Below, in pieces: positions 33,872 through 44,244 of a stretch of DNA of 64,000 nt. Under the pieces are notes generated by a model. The model had not been told where the DNA came from. It worked only from the letters and a program-made list of their open reading frames with translations, and searched no databases. Both the position numbers and the translations under genes were made by a program. Source of the stretch: Melastoma dodecandrum (lineage: Eukaryota; Streptophyta; Magnoliopsida; Myrtales; Melastomataceae). The DNA is taken from the NCBI GenBank assembly GCA_029817715.1, contig JARUPY010000446.1:60559-124558 (forward strand). The letters are read 5' to 3'. Position 1 is the stretch's first letter. Every line of letters starts with the position of its first letter.

Positions 33872-36800
33872 CTTCCCCTCAACTCGAACTGTATTATTAT
33901 CCAGGTCTATATCTCCACCCTTCTTGTTTGCCTCCATACCTCCAGCACTTAATCCATGCCCAGAAGCATCACTCGTTAGCTCCAGTGTACAGACATTACT
34001 TACATGCTCATCTGCTGACTCCATATTCTCCCACAATTGTTCACTCTTCCAATGAACAAAATTGTCCCTGCTGGCCACCGTGAGCCATGACCGAGCTCTT
34101 AAAAATTTCTGCACTGGAATCACTTTAGTGAGAGGATCTGCTACTTGCCCTTCGGATCCCACATGCAATATTTTAAGACTCCCATTCATGACCTTTTCCC
34201 TTACAAAATGGAAATCTATTTCAACATGCTTAGTGCGAGCATGCAAAATAGGATTCCCAGCAAGGTGAACGGTGCTCATATTGTCACAGAGTACTGTCGG
34301 AACGGTCTCTGTTTTGCCCTGTAAGACTTGCAGCTCTGCTAATAGTTTCTGAACCCAACTCACCTCAGCTGCTCCGTCAGGCAACGCTCGATATTCTGCT
34401 TCTGTACTTAAACGAGACACTACACGCTGCTTATGTGAGGCCCAGGATATCAGGTTGTGTCCCAGAAATGTACAGTATCCACTCGTGCTTTTCCTATCAT
34501 CCGGACAACTTGCCCAATCGGCATCCGTGAAACAGGATATGGCCAACGAATCATCAGCAGTGAACACGACCCCATATTGGACAATTCCCTTGAGATACCT
34601 AAGGATACGTTTCACTGCCTGAAAGTGAGTAGAGGTTGGACGATGCATGAATTGACATACCTTGTTCACAGCGAAGCATATGTCAGGTCTGGTGTTAGTA
34701 CAATACTGTAGTCCTCCCACAATACTTCGATATTCTGAAGGATCTGGGAGCTCCTCTCCATCATACAATGACAAGGTACGAGTGGAAGCCATGGGAGTGG
34801 AAACAGGTCTGCAATCTGCCATATGTGCTCGCTCAAGAAGATCCTTAATGTATTTCTCCTGGCACAAGTGAAGTCCTCTGTCCTGACGAGTAACTTGAAA
34901 ACCAAGGAAATAGGAGAGTTCTCCGAGATCTTTCAGAGCAAATTCCTTATTCAACCGTGGCAATAATGCATCCAGACCAGCAGAATCAGATCCCGTGACG
35001 ATAATGTCATCGACATACACGAGGATAATCAAAATACCATCTTCTGTACGTTTATAGAACAAGGATGCGTCGGCCTCTGAGTTAATGAACCCCCACTGTC
35101 CCAAGCACGTACTAAGCTTCATATACCAGGCCCTCGGGCTCTGCTTCAGTCCATACAGCGCTTTCTGAAGTAGACAAACATAAGCCGGGTAGGCGGAGTC
35201 TTCAAAACCCGGAGGTTGTTGCATGTAGACAGTCTCCGACAGCTCACCGTGAAGAAAAGCGTTATGGACATCCAACTGGCGGAGAGGCCAACCACAGGAC
35301 ACAGCCAGGCTAAGTACAACCCGTATGGTTTGATGTTTCACTACCGGGCTAAAGGTTTCTTTATAGTCCACTCCTGCCGTTTGATGAAAGCCCTTCGCAA
35401 CCAGACGTGCTTTACACCGTTCCAGCGACCCATCGGAATGGACTTTCACTTTGAAAACCCACTTGCAACCCACTATCTTCTGTCCGCAGTTTGCTGGAAC
35501 AAGAGTCCAAGTCCCGTTCCGCAGCAGTGCCTCATATTCCACTCTCATCGCCTCCTTCCAGATTGGTGTCGAAAGGGCCTCATCAATGGTTCTTGGTTCA
35601 GATGGGATGAGAGAGGGGATCTGGGAATTGCAGGTGAGGTATGTTTTTGGTTTAAAAATCCCAGCCTTTGACCGTGTAGTCATGGAATGTATATTGAAAG
35701 AAGTTGATGGTACTTCAAGTGGCCTTGTTGGCTCCGGTGCATGGGATGGAGAGGAAGCAGCACTGGTGACAGGTAATGCAGAAGAATCAGTAGGATGCAG
35801 AGAAGGTGAGGAATGAGAGAATGAGGACGTAGAGGCTGGCACTGAATTTGAGGGAGGAAGGATAACAACGGGAAGACAGGACTGGGAAGAGGGGGGGGTG
35901 ATCGACTGTGGGATATGTTGGAACGAAAAGGTGTGTTCATCAAAGATGACATGCCGAGAGATATACACTCTATTTGATACGGGATCAAGACAGACATATC
36001 CTTTATGGGAAGAACTACGACTAAGGAAGACGCACGAGGTGGATCGTGAATCAAGTTTATTGTGGGAGTAAGGACGAAGTAAAGGAAAACAGCGACAACC
36101 AAAAATTCGCAAAGAAGTATAGTCAGGAGCAACTTTAGTAAGAAGGAACACAGGAGAAAGGAAGTTCAAGACCCTCGACGGAAGGAGGTTGATCAGAGAC
36201 ACCGCTTCATGAAACGCGTATGGCCAGAATGCTTTAGGAACACTGGCATGAGTAAGAAGGGTGAGTCCCATGTCCACCACATGGCGATTCTTACGTTCAA
36301 CCCGACCGTTTTGTTGCGGGGTATAAGGACATGAAACTTGGTGTGAAATACCCTGTTTAGTCAAGAGAGTGTGAAGGGATCTGAACTCGCCGCCCCAATC
36401 AGAGCGAACTTTGGATATGGAAGATTGATATTGAGTGTGAACTAGGGCCTGAAACTGCAGAAAGGCTGCCAGTGCTTGAGATTTGGTGTGTAGGAAGTAA
36501 ATCCACGTAAAACGGGTAGCATCGTCAATAAACAAAATGAAGTAGCGATCTCCAGTGGTGGATGGCACAGGTGAAGGGCCCCAGAGATCGGTATGTATGA
36601 GTTGAAATGGGAGAGAAGCACGCGAAGAGGAAACAGGGAATGGTAGCTGATGATGTTTGCTCAAAACACATGCTTGACAAAAAGGTAAAGGATGTAGAGG
36701 AACTCGATCTGTATCTGTTAAAGAGTGTAGAACCTGAGACAGAGTGTCAACATTCTGATGTCCTAACCTGGAGTGCCAGACGGAACTATTTACATTACTA

Positions 36801-38431
36801 CGTTTGGTAGCAGTCCAGACACGACCAAGAGGGACATCAGTTGACCCATGAGGGGAGCAGGTGGACGAGATGGTATGAACAGGGGTTGATGAAGGTGAAG
36901 AGGAAGTCAGGTGACACTGATTAGCTTGAGCTGGAAGTGGAACGGGGAATTTGTAAAGCCCCTGATGCAGATGACCCGTGAGGAGGACGCGATTGGAGAT
37001 CTTGTCCTTGACAAAACACGAATCAGAATGAAATTCCAGAAACACATTATTGTCTTGACAGAGTTTAGAAACACTAAGTAAATTCTGAGAAAGAGCTGGA
37101 GTGTGTAGAGTATGAAGGAGGCGTAAAACACCTGATTCAGTGTGCAGAACTTTGTCACCAGTGTGCTGAATGGGAATGTGTGCACCATTGCCAACAAGAA
37201 CCGAAGAGGAACCATCATGGACAGACAAATTTTGAAGATGAGAAGACGAAGGTGTCATATGATGCGTTGCACCAGAGTCACACAACCAGTCCTCTGTAAA
37301 CGGAGGGGATTGATATACAGAGGTGGGTTGGGGAAGAGTAGGAGAGGGAGGAAAGGTGTCATATGAGGTGAAGTTCGACTGTGGGGGGTAGGGCGACCTG
37401 GGTTGGTATGACTGTGTTTGGGGGGTAGTGGTATAGGAGGGGTTAAGTCGATGAAAACATTGTAAGGCAGTGTGGCCAACTCTGAAACAAATTTGACATT
37501 TCGGCCGCGGTCTGAAGAACGGTCGACTACCACCCCTGAGGTATAACGCAGAGGAATTAGGACGTTGTGGGGGACGGCCAAGGAGGCTGGTTTGGGAAGA
37601 GAGTGTGTGGTCAGGAGAGTTAACAAGAATTGAAGTAGGCTGGGTTATCTGGGCTGGTTTGGTGGACGAACCATGACGAGGCTGCGCACCCTGGTTGGAA
37701 TTTAGTGAAGAGTAGTGTACCTGAGGCAGCGTGCAGTCAAGTCCCTGTCTCCTTTCCAGCCGTAGCTCAAAATTGATGAGTAGATTTTGGGCCTCCTCCA
37801 CCGTAATCCGGTCTGAGCTATAGATTGAGGTGACGACCGCATCATACTCCAACGGCAGTCCTTCGAGCATGCACCACAGATAGTCACGCTGACTTACCGG
37901 TTCTCCAACAGCAGCGAGTTGCTTGACCAAATTCTTCAAGGTACTCAGATATTGTTGCATCGTCCTGTCCTCTTTACGAAGCTGTTGCATCTGCGTTTTG
38001 AGATTCATCACTCTAGAGGGTGACACAGACTCGAATCTGTTTCTGAGCGTTAACCAAACTTCGCAGGCCGTCTTACAGCAGACTACCTGCCCGAGGGTTT
38101 CCAGGGTTAATGCAGAAAAAAGCGGGCTCATTACAGCCTTGTCCGTCCTTTGCCACACCTTAAACTCAGGATTCACGAGAAGGCCATCTGTGTCTAAAAA
38201 TTGCGACGGGGAGGAACTGTGGGGTGAAATGAAATCTTCAAAACCAGCCGCAACTATTGCTGCCATCACCTGTCCTTTCCAGACTAAATAGTTGGTATCA
38301 TCCAACTTGACTAATGAGGTGAAGAAACTTGCTGGCATCTGCATCTGTGGAAAAACAGAGCCAACTTGACCAGATGACGCCGACCCGTGAGTAACTGAGC
38401 CAACAGCAGGAGTAGAGGTGTGATCAGCCAT
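33779..38431 (-). CDS. copia gag-pol polyprotein (intact)
   Basis: One frame of 1550 aa from the first ATG after the primer-binding site. Order: gag (~35-260, starting LDDTNYLVWKGQV), CCHC knuckle CQICFRVGHTALQC (312-325), aspartic protease with DSG at 385-387, integrase zinc region HSRLGHQN...CQACVLSKHH (~553-594), integrase core with D615, D678 and E713, reverse transcriptase with YVDDIIVTG, and RNase H with STEAEYRAL. Protease-integrase-RT-RNaseH order is diagnostic of Ty1/copia. The frame is also open upstream through the 5' LTR (poly-Leu from the TTC repeat), but that lies before the primer-binding site and is unlikely to be used. A C-terminal tail of about 100 residues after the usual end of RNase H runs into the 3' LTR. 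Confidence 0.95.
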   Translation of the reverse strand: MADHTSTPAVGSVTHGSASSGQVGSVFPQMQMPASFFTSLVKLDDTNYLVWKGQVMAAIVAAGFEDFISPHSSSPSQFLDTDGLLVNPEFKVWQRTDKAVMSPLFSALTLETLGQVVCCKTACEVWLTLRNRFESVSPSRVMNLKTQMQQLRKEDRTMQQYLSTLKNLVKQLAAVGEPVSQRDYLWCMLEGLPLEYDAVVTSIYSSDRITVEEAQNLLINFELRLERRQGLDCTLPQVHYSSLNSNQGAQPRHGSSTKPAQITQPTSILVNSPDHTLSSQTSLLGRPPQRPNSSALYLRGGSRPFFRPRPKCQICFRVGHTALQCFHRLNPSYTTTPQTQSYQPRSPYPPQSNFTSYDTFPPSPTLPQPTSVYQSPPFTEDWLCDSGATHHMTPSSSHLQNLSVHDGSSSVLVGNGAHIPIQHTGDKVLHTESGVLRLLHTLHTPALSQNLLSVSKLCQDNNVFLEFHSDSCFVKDKISNRVLLTGHLHQGLYKFPVPLPAQANQCHLTSSSPSSTPVHTISSTCSPHGSTDVPLGRVWTATKRSNVNSSVWHSRLGHQNVDTLSQVLHSLTDTDRVPLHPLPFCQACVLSKHHQLPFPVSSSRASLPFQLIHTDLWGPSPVPSTTGDRYFILFIDDATRFTWIYFLHTKSQALAAFLQFQALVHTQYQSSISKVRSDWGGEFRSLHTLLTKQGISHQVSCPYTPQQNGRVERKNRHVVDMGLTLLTHASVPKAFWPYAFHEAVSLINLLPSRVLNFLSPVFLLTKVAPDYTSLRIFGCRCFPLLRPYSHNKLDSRSTSCVFLSRSSSHKGYVCLDPVSNRVYISRHVIFDEHTFSFQHIPQSITPPSSQSCLPVVILPPSNSVPASTSSFSHSSPSLHPTDSSALPVTSAASSPSHAPEPTRPLEVPSTSFNIHSMTTRSKAGIFKPKTYLTCNSQIPSLIPSEPRTIDEALSTPIWKEAMRVEYEALLRNGTWTLVPANCGQKIVGCKWVFKVKVHSDGSLERCKARLVAKGFHQTAGVDYKETFSPVVKHQTIRVVLSLAVSCGWPLRQLDVHNAFLHGELSETVYMQQPPGFEDSAYPAYVCLLQKALYGLKQSPRAWYMKLSTCLGQWGFINSEADASLFYKRTEDGILIILVYVDDIIVTGSDSAGLDALLPRLNKEFALKDLGELSYFLGFQVTRQDRGLHLCQEKYIKDLLERAHMADCRPVSTPMASTRTLSLYDGEELPDPSEYRSIVGGLQYCTNTRPDICFAVNKVCQFMHRPTSTHFQAVKRILRYLKGIVQYGVVFTADDSLAISCFTDADWASCPDDRKSTSGYCTFLGHNLISWASHKQRVVSRLSTEAEYRALPDGAAEVSWVQKLLAELQVLQGKTETVPTVLCDNMSTVHLAGNPILHARTKHVEIDFHFVREKVMNGSLKILHVGSEGQVADPLTKVIPVQKFLRARSWLTVASRDNFVHWKSEQLWENMESADEHVSNVCTLELTSDASGHGLSAGGMEANKKGGDIDLDNNTVRVEGKCWTKPAQEQLKATSSPRPEIVRDKAQEKAC
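33872..33880 (-). other. copia polypurine tract
   Basis: On the - strand GAGGGGAAG abuts the 3' LTR. This is where plus-strand DNA synthesis is primed in LTR retrotransposons. Confidence 0.75.
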
Positions 38432-38466
38432 CGCACTCTCGCACTCTCGTAGCTCACGCTTCAGTG

Positions 38467-38478
38467 ACTCTGATACCA
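38467..38478 (-). other. copia primer-binding site (initiator-Met tRNA)
   Basis: On the - strand the bases just inside the 5' LTR read TGGTATCAGAGT. This matches the plant initiator-methionine tRNA 3' end complement (TGGTATCAGAGC) except at the last base. Confidence 0.88.
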
Positions 38479-38834
38479 TGAAGAAGCTCAGGGTGGTGAT
38501 TTGCCTCAGTCCGGCATTGTGCAGGAAGAAAACGAAGGTAGGAGAAGGAAGAAGAAGAAGAAGAAGAAGAAGAAGAAGAAGAAGAAGAAGAAGGAAAGCA
38601 GGGAAAAACCCCTGTAACAGACTGTATTGCAAACGATTGACACACAGTACACTTTATACAAAATCCCAGCAACAGAACGTGTGCTCCTCTCATTATCTAA
38701 ATTACCGAAATCTCCTCTCCTCCAACTTATGCATTCCCAATTCAGCAAGCCTTGTCTTGGGCTTTGTCTCGAACTATTCCGGGGCCCGGGCTGCTGGTAG
38801 CCTTGAGTTGCTCCTGGGCTGGTTTAGTCCAACA
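38479..38834 (-). repeat. 5' LTR of the copia element (356 bp)
   Basis: It is the upstream LTR in the element's orientation. It contains a long (GAA)n/(TTC)n tract at about 38547-38592. It differs from the 3' LTR by this repeat length, by about 23 extra bases near 38685-38707, and by scattered substitutions. Confidence 0.92.
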
Positions 38835-38839
38835 CCCAA

Positions 38840-39240
38840 TAATCCTTTTTTCATGGTTTATCCATTTGTTCTTACTGTTTCTTGCCTCTTTTGTTAACAG
38901 ACAGCCGCTCCTGGTCTTTTCTTTTCAGCATGTTTAAGGGAAAACAGCAGCGGAAACAAGGATTGCTCTAATGTTTCACATATCCATCAGACAACAAGCA
39001 TAACCCAAAAGGGGAGAGGAAAGAAAGCCAGTGGAGATTGTTTAACTGTTGCACAATCGGTGTCTAGTGCGTCAAAATGAAACAAGCAGCACTACCACTT
39101 CGGCTGGTCAAATATTTGGTTCGCTCATGTCTGTGCAGGTGACGGTCAGAGCGACCAGTGAACCGGCTACACCGACTGATCCTGCTCCTGGAACTGCTTC
39201 CTTTGTTGGTCCTCCAATTCACCTGACATGGAAGATGCAA
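38840..39240. other. 3' flank of the SPL gene
   Basis: Probable SPL 3'UTR on the - strand and the landing site of the copia insertion. No ORF recognised. Confidence 0.5.
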
Positions 39241-40794
39241 CTAGTAAAAAACGGCCCCGGATATACGAGAGGTTAGGGGTTGTAACGTAAGGTTTTTACT
39301 TGGTTCAGGTCCCCACAAGTTTGGCCACGTGATCTTAGAATAATCTCCGGCGCCGTGCACGGCTGCCGGGGCTTCTGCAGTTTTGCACGACCCGTCATAA
39401 CATGTCATATTGCTGACACTGAGACTTGAAGAAACCTGGTTTCTCAAGTCCCACGATTGATTTGACAGAAGAGAGAGAGCACAGCTGGATTCGGGGATAA
39501 CTCCAGGGAAGCACCCTTCCGAACGGATCTCATGACCCGTGGAGCAGTTTGAATCTGAAGGAGACAAATTTGGCACATGCATCGGATAGGGCAGATGCGG
39601 CGGAATCCTCTGCAAGGGAAGGGGCTTCCCAGTTGGGGCCCCCTGATCAGAGCCTTGAACGAGCACGCTCGGCCACAGGGTCGAGTGAGGCCTCGGGTAC
39701 GGGGATGCTAACTCGATTTGGAATCCAGCACTCCTAGAGCCACTTCCTGGAAAACATCAACAAAGTCAAGGCGGGAAAAGTCTGTCATAATGTCGGAGCA
39801 GTAGACAAAAATTCTCACCAGAAGCAGATGGAGCCCGCCGGGGGTAGCACGGGGGCAGCAGAGATCCAGGAGCCGGTTTCCTGCGGCGCTCGTTGTGACC
39901 CGCAAGCCTCCTTCGGCAACTCCTCTTCTCCGAGTCGAACTCATTAAGAAGATGAAACCTGCAGAACAGAGGCCTCATGGAGCATGATCACTCAACAACA
40001 TCGATCAGAAGAGATAAGGCGCCCAGCTCTAGGAACACATGATAAAGGAAGAACCATAACAAATAAAACCTGCCATGTGGGAGACATTCTCTAACCGGCA
40101 AGATTCCATTATCCACTCATGTCTGAATCCCAATCCACCACAAGACTCCCATTTTCAATTATTTATTTGAATCGCCAAACCATTAGTCAACCATCATCAT
40201 CAGCAGCAACAAACAGGAAGAACCATTTTAAAAAAAAAAAAAGAAAGAAAGAAAGGAATGACAGAAACAAATAGAAAAAAAAACAATGAAAAACAGATGA
40301 CTACTGCTGCTGCTGCTGCTAAGCACAAATGAGTAGCAGACAGGGACAGGGGAAGGGACAAGCTTTATTCTTTTTGTAGTAAACATTGATTGATTAAACA
40401 ACGACTCCCAAGAAGATTAAAGGGAAGTAAGAATGATATTTTATGAAGACCTGCTGCACTGCTGACAGAAGCGCTGGTGGAGGCCATTGACGACAACCTG
40501 GGGGGACTTGGAATGAGGGCCGCACACCTTGTGCCTGGAGTAGTAAGCCTTGGAGTCGGTCAGATCCGCACTGCAACCTTCCACCTGGCACCTGGGAGTC
40601 CTGAACCCTCTCCCTTTCCTCCCACCAGGTCTTCCCTGTGGGTTATTATGCTGGCTGTGGCCTCCCCATCCTTCTTCTTCTTCTTCTTCTTCTTCCCTAG
40701 CAGCTTGACGTGGCCTCACAAGCGGATCGGCCATTTGAGGAACAAACAGGAGGACGTGGAGGTGGTCACTTCCTCCTCTGGGTTCAAGTGTCAT
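39241..40794 (-). CDS. SPL: SQUAMOSA promoter-binding-like (SPL) transcription factor, miR156-targeted
   Basis: Exons in transcript order: 40794-40451, 39958-39819, 39746-39241. Joins are GT-AG and in frame, giving 329 aa. The SBP domain (~67-142) is split by intron 1 at the family's usual site. Zinc ligands: C69, C74, C91, H94 for the first finger; C110, C113, H117, C129 for the second. The nuclear signal [17 protein letters not shown] overlaps the second finger. Exon 3 encodes [10 protein letters not shown] over the miR156 site. Three exons plus this site fit the SPL9/15-like group, though the paralogue is uncertain. These factors control phase change, flowering and branching. Start: ATG at 40792-40794; a second in-frame ATG (MADPL) is 20 codons later. 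A polyglutamate run at residues 34-41 corresponds to a (TTC)n tract. Confidence 0.9.
39463..39482 (-). promoter_or_regulatory. miR156/157 target site in SPL exon 3
   Basis: The - strand (mRNA) sequence at these 20 bases is the standard miR156 complementary site of SPL genes. The + strand here reads like the microRNA itself (TGACAGAAGAGAGAG...). It encodes the conserved ALSLLS stretch. It predicts post-transcriptional silencing by miR156 in juvenile tissue. Confidence 0.93.
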
Positions 40795-43635
40795 TACCCA
40801 TCATGGCGTAGTGTTTGTGTGGGTGATAGCTGTAGTTATGGTGGTGATTGATACAGGGGCAGGGCAAAATGGTGGGGGGGAGGGGCCAAGCAAAATGTGG
40901 GGGAAAAGCAGAGCAGGGGAACAGGGAGGAAGTGACAAGGGGGGGGGTCCTACTCCTCCTTAGAGCTTGGTCCTTTTGCTGTGTTTAGGTGCAGGTGCAG
41001 TCTAAACCTCCCTCCTTCCCCCTGCCTCATCTTGATATGGGGGGTTGGTTCTGTCATGAACAAAGTTTGATTCTTTCCCTGTTCGTCTCCCTGGTCTCAG
41101 CCCAACTAATTAACCCCTCAAACCAAAAGGAACTTGTCCCTCTCACTCGCTTTTGTTCCTTTTTTTTTATCAGGTATTCATTCCTCTGGTGTTCGTATGT
41201 GCTTGTGATTACGATGTGATTTGTGGGGGAGGCAGGAGATCTTTTCATTACTATCACTCCAATTCAAAATACCCGTTTCCATGCAAAAGTTGAGGCAAAA
41301 AGGGGCTAGGCAGTAAATTTCGTTATTAGCTGCCCTTCTGAGCTTGCTTGAGCTACTGCTGCTGCCCCTGCCCCCAAGGGCATTTCTGTCTTTTACTCGG
41401 TTTTCAAAGGAAAGGAAAAGAGGGACATGTAAACGACAGTTTTTCAGCGTGCCTTTATTTTCTTTATTTTGGGGTTCGGGTATTTATTAAAACCGACAGC
41501 TAAAAGCTGAGAACAAAGAGGGAAAGAAAGCGTCCCCCTGTCTTATGTTGTCGTGACTTGCTTTGTTATAACTGATGATTAAAAAGAAAAACCTTTGACA
41601 CAATTAAATTAAATTAAAAAGAGCTTCTTTTTTTTTTTGGGGGGGGGAGTGATATTGATATCACTGAGCAACAAACATCACACGCTCCACCAATCCACTG
41701 GTCAACTCCCCTCATTATTATTTAAACTCTTTTCACCAACCCCTCCTCTGTCTCTATTATTTCATTCTTTTTCTCCCTTAATATAATTTCAAAGAATTTA
41801 TACAAATATAAAATCTCCTCGGACTTGGCCGCTATCTTTTCACTGCTACTCAAAACAAACCCGGTAATGTCCGACAAATGGGATGTCCGGCGATAATTAA
41901 AACATTACAATACATGGATTTCCCGATAGAAATACTAGGAGGTATATATAATTCTCTTTTATCCGTAATAATGTGTTTTTATTATTACCAACGTAATATT
42001 TGGATTTTAAGGAACTACTTTTTTATTTAGAAAAAAAAATTTTAAGAAAATTGAACATAGTCCGCATGTGAAGGAAATGGGCCCAAATATATAATCCACT
42101 GAACAGTTGTGTCGCTGGGCCCATTCATCTTCAAGGCCCAATCACAAGGCCGAATAACAAGAATTAAGCCCACGAGATGGGATGAAACGGCCCACCGATG
42201 TTAAACCATATCCTCCTCCTACTGCCACAGCACGGCCGTAACCCCCATCTCCGGCTTCTGTCCTCCCCTCCCTCCCCGATGGCCGGCGCAACAAGTGACT
42301 AAAAATCGATGCGAGGTAGAAAAGGGTACGCGCGCAGCACATGGGTTTCTTCCACACTAGGGTCGTTTCATTTCTCAGGTGGGAATAATATATGACGCGT
42401 AAAGGGGATTTTGCGAGATGATGCGTTATTCCAATCTTCCCTGCGATAAAAATACGATCTCCTCCCTCCTCAAGTGGCTTTAACACTGTTGGCAAAGTCG
42501 TTTCGAACGCATTCTGCGGAACAGTTGATCCCAACTTTCGCGAGCTTTATTATCTCCTCACGTCCAGCGTGAGACTACTTATATGCCCACAGGAAAAGGA
42601 GAAACATCCACGGAGAGGCCGGTTTCGCCTCCGAGAGTTCCTCGACGCGAGCATGACTGCACGCCATCGGTGTTTTTACTAGTTACGCCCGCACGTCCTT
42701 CTCGTGTGGTGTGCATGAAGAAGATCTTTGCATAATAACAGCACCGGTTTCCTTAGCTAAGTCGAGGCGTGCCATTAAATAGGGAGAAAGAAATGGGAAT
42801 AAAAATGTAATATGACGACGAGGTTAATGGAACGTCCGTAGGGGGTTATCAGAACCTCGATTACCGTGATGTTAAAATTCGGGATCACGTCATTAATAAC
42901 TAGGGTTTCTTCCTTCCTATGATATAATGTTGGACTGTAGAAGATGAGGAGGTATCATGATACGAATTAGTTAAAACCAACCCCTTCAAAATCAAAATCC
43001 GACAAATTTTACTCTTTTTTTTTTTTTTTGAAAATGGTGTTCGATGCTTTTGGTTAAATTCAAAAAATTAAATTATACAAGGCGGGTTTCTTTCTCCCCT
43101 CAAGCAGAATGTGGAGGAATCTTTTTCTCCCTCCCCCACCTTTTACTTTAGCCCATCGTAAATACTTTAATGACCCCCAAAATTTCCGGACTTCGATGCT
43201 GCAGATATCTTCAAGCAAACCCCACCCACAAAGTTATATTATATTGCTTTTTTTTTTATTATTATTACACAAAATCCACAATCTGGGCTCATAGTTTTCA
43301 GAGAATTGGGGGGTCCCATCAAAATCATTTGGGGAGATATAAATGCTTTTGATTCCCCCGACTGCACACATTAATTAAATGTCTAAACAAATTTTCATTT
43401 CTCATCTTATCTTATCGACTAATAGATTATGTGAGTGTGAGTCATCAGACCAAAAAGGCCAAGGAGTGCCTCTCTATAAGAAGCACATGAGACGCGCGGC
43501 CACTTCTGTCCAGAAGTCCCCCACAAACACAAAATTTGTATTTTGTTGTTGTCGTCGTCTCAGCTTGTCCTAACATCATCCATCTTCTTCTTCTTCTTCT
43601 TGCCTTTTGTTTTTCTTGTCCTAAAGAAACGACAG
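40795..43635. other. divergent intergenic region between SPL (-) and the DUF761 gene (+)
   Basis: The SPL promoter/5'UTR lies at the left. The right end holds CTCTATAAGAAG at about 43472, a likely TATA box for the DUF761 gene. The middle contains AT-rich tracts, a site II motif cluster (listed separately) and T- or A-runs. No other supported gene. Confidence 0.45.
42078..42200. promoter_or_regulatory. second orphan cluster of GGCCCA motifs
   Basis: GGGCCCA, GGGCCCAT, GGCCCAAT, AGCCCA and GGCCCACC lie within ~120 bases. A C-rich leader-like stretch follows, then an ATGGCCGGCGC at about 42279. The ORF after it stops within eight codons (MAGATSD). This looks like the promoter and first codons of a gene whose body is missing or unrecognised. 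Confidence 0.35.
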
Positions 43636-44244
43636 ATGTTGGAGCCGCCCCAGCTGAGAACCTTCCATTCCCCGCAAATCTTCACCACCCTCAACAAGAT
43701 GCCCGCCACCTCGCTCAAGCTAATGTCCGTCCTCCACTCCCTCGTCTCCTCCCATGCCTGCCGCGTGTTCCGCGCCCTCTCCCGCGCCAAGTCCCTCCTC
43801 CTCGACTTCCTTAGGGAAGGCCAGCTCGTCCGTTGCCGCGGCAGTTGCTACCCCCGCTCATACACCTACTACGGCGGCTCCTTCCGCTTCCACTACAACT
43901 GGTGCTCCTCCCGCTCGTTCTCGATACCTAACTCGGTGTCCCTCGACGGCCTCCGTCCCAACTACTTGCAGTACGACGCTGCGACGTGGAACGTTGCCGA
44001 GGGGCAGGAGGAGGAGGAGGGCGGAGGTGGAGGCTCGGTGGGGCTCTCGGGTTACCTGAGGTGGCTAGAGGAGAGGAAGAAGCCCGGTAACGACAATGGG
44101 GAGAAGGCGTCGATCGGTGGAGGAGGAGGGAGCGAGATCGATGAGATGGCGGATGTGTTCATAGCCATGTGCCGCGAGAAGTTCGTCCTGGAGAAACAGG
44201 AGTCCAACAGGAGGTTTCAGGAAATGCTGGCCAGAAGCATATGA
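43636..44244 (+). CDS. DUF761 domain protein
   Basis: An intronless ORF of 202 aa starting at the first ATG of the frame (MLEPPQLRTFHS). The C-terminus SEIDEMADVFIAMCREKFVL followed by EKQESNRRFQEMLARS is the DUF761 motif shared with the cotton-fibre-expressed proteins. The middle holds a Tyr/Ser-rich stretch and a glycine/glutamate-rich linker. Function is unknown; some members affect growth and defence. AATAAA at about 44252 lies just after the stop, followed by A14 near 44279. Confidence 0.82.
   Translation: MLEPPQLRTFHSPQIFTTLNKMPATSLKLMSVLHSLVSSHACRVFRALSRAKSLLLDFLREGQLVRCRGSCYPRSYTYYGGSFRFHYNWCSSRSFSIPNSVSLDGLRPNYLQYDAATWNVAEGQEEEEGGGGGSVGLSGYLRWLEERKKPGNDNGEKASIGGGGGSEIDEMADVFIAMCREKFVLEKQESNRRFQEMLARSI

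Larger units (their letters stand above)
33555..38834 (-). mobile_element. complete Ty1/copia LTR retrotransposon
   Basis: A 5280-bp element on the - strand bounded by CCCAA target duplications (33550-33554 and 38835-38839). The LTRs start TG and end CA. The primer-binding site, polypurine tract and an uninterrupted gag-pol frame are all present. It sits between the CDK5RAP3 gene and the 3' end of the SPL gene, 406 bp from the SPL stop codon. The intact frame indicates a fairly recent insertion. Confidence 0.95.

Noticed and set aside
42142..42534. 130-codon - strand ORF
   Set aside because: It starts at a non-ATG codon and has no recognisable content.
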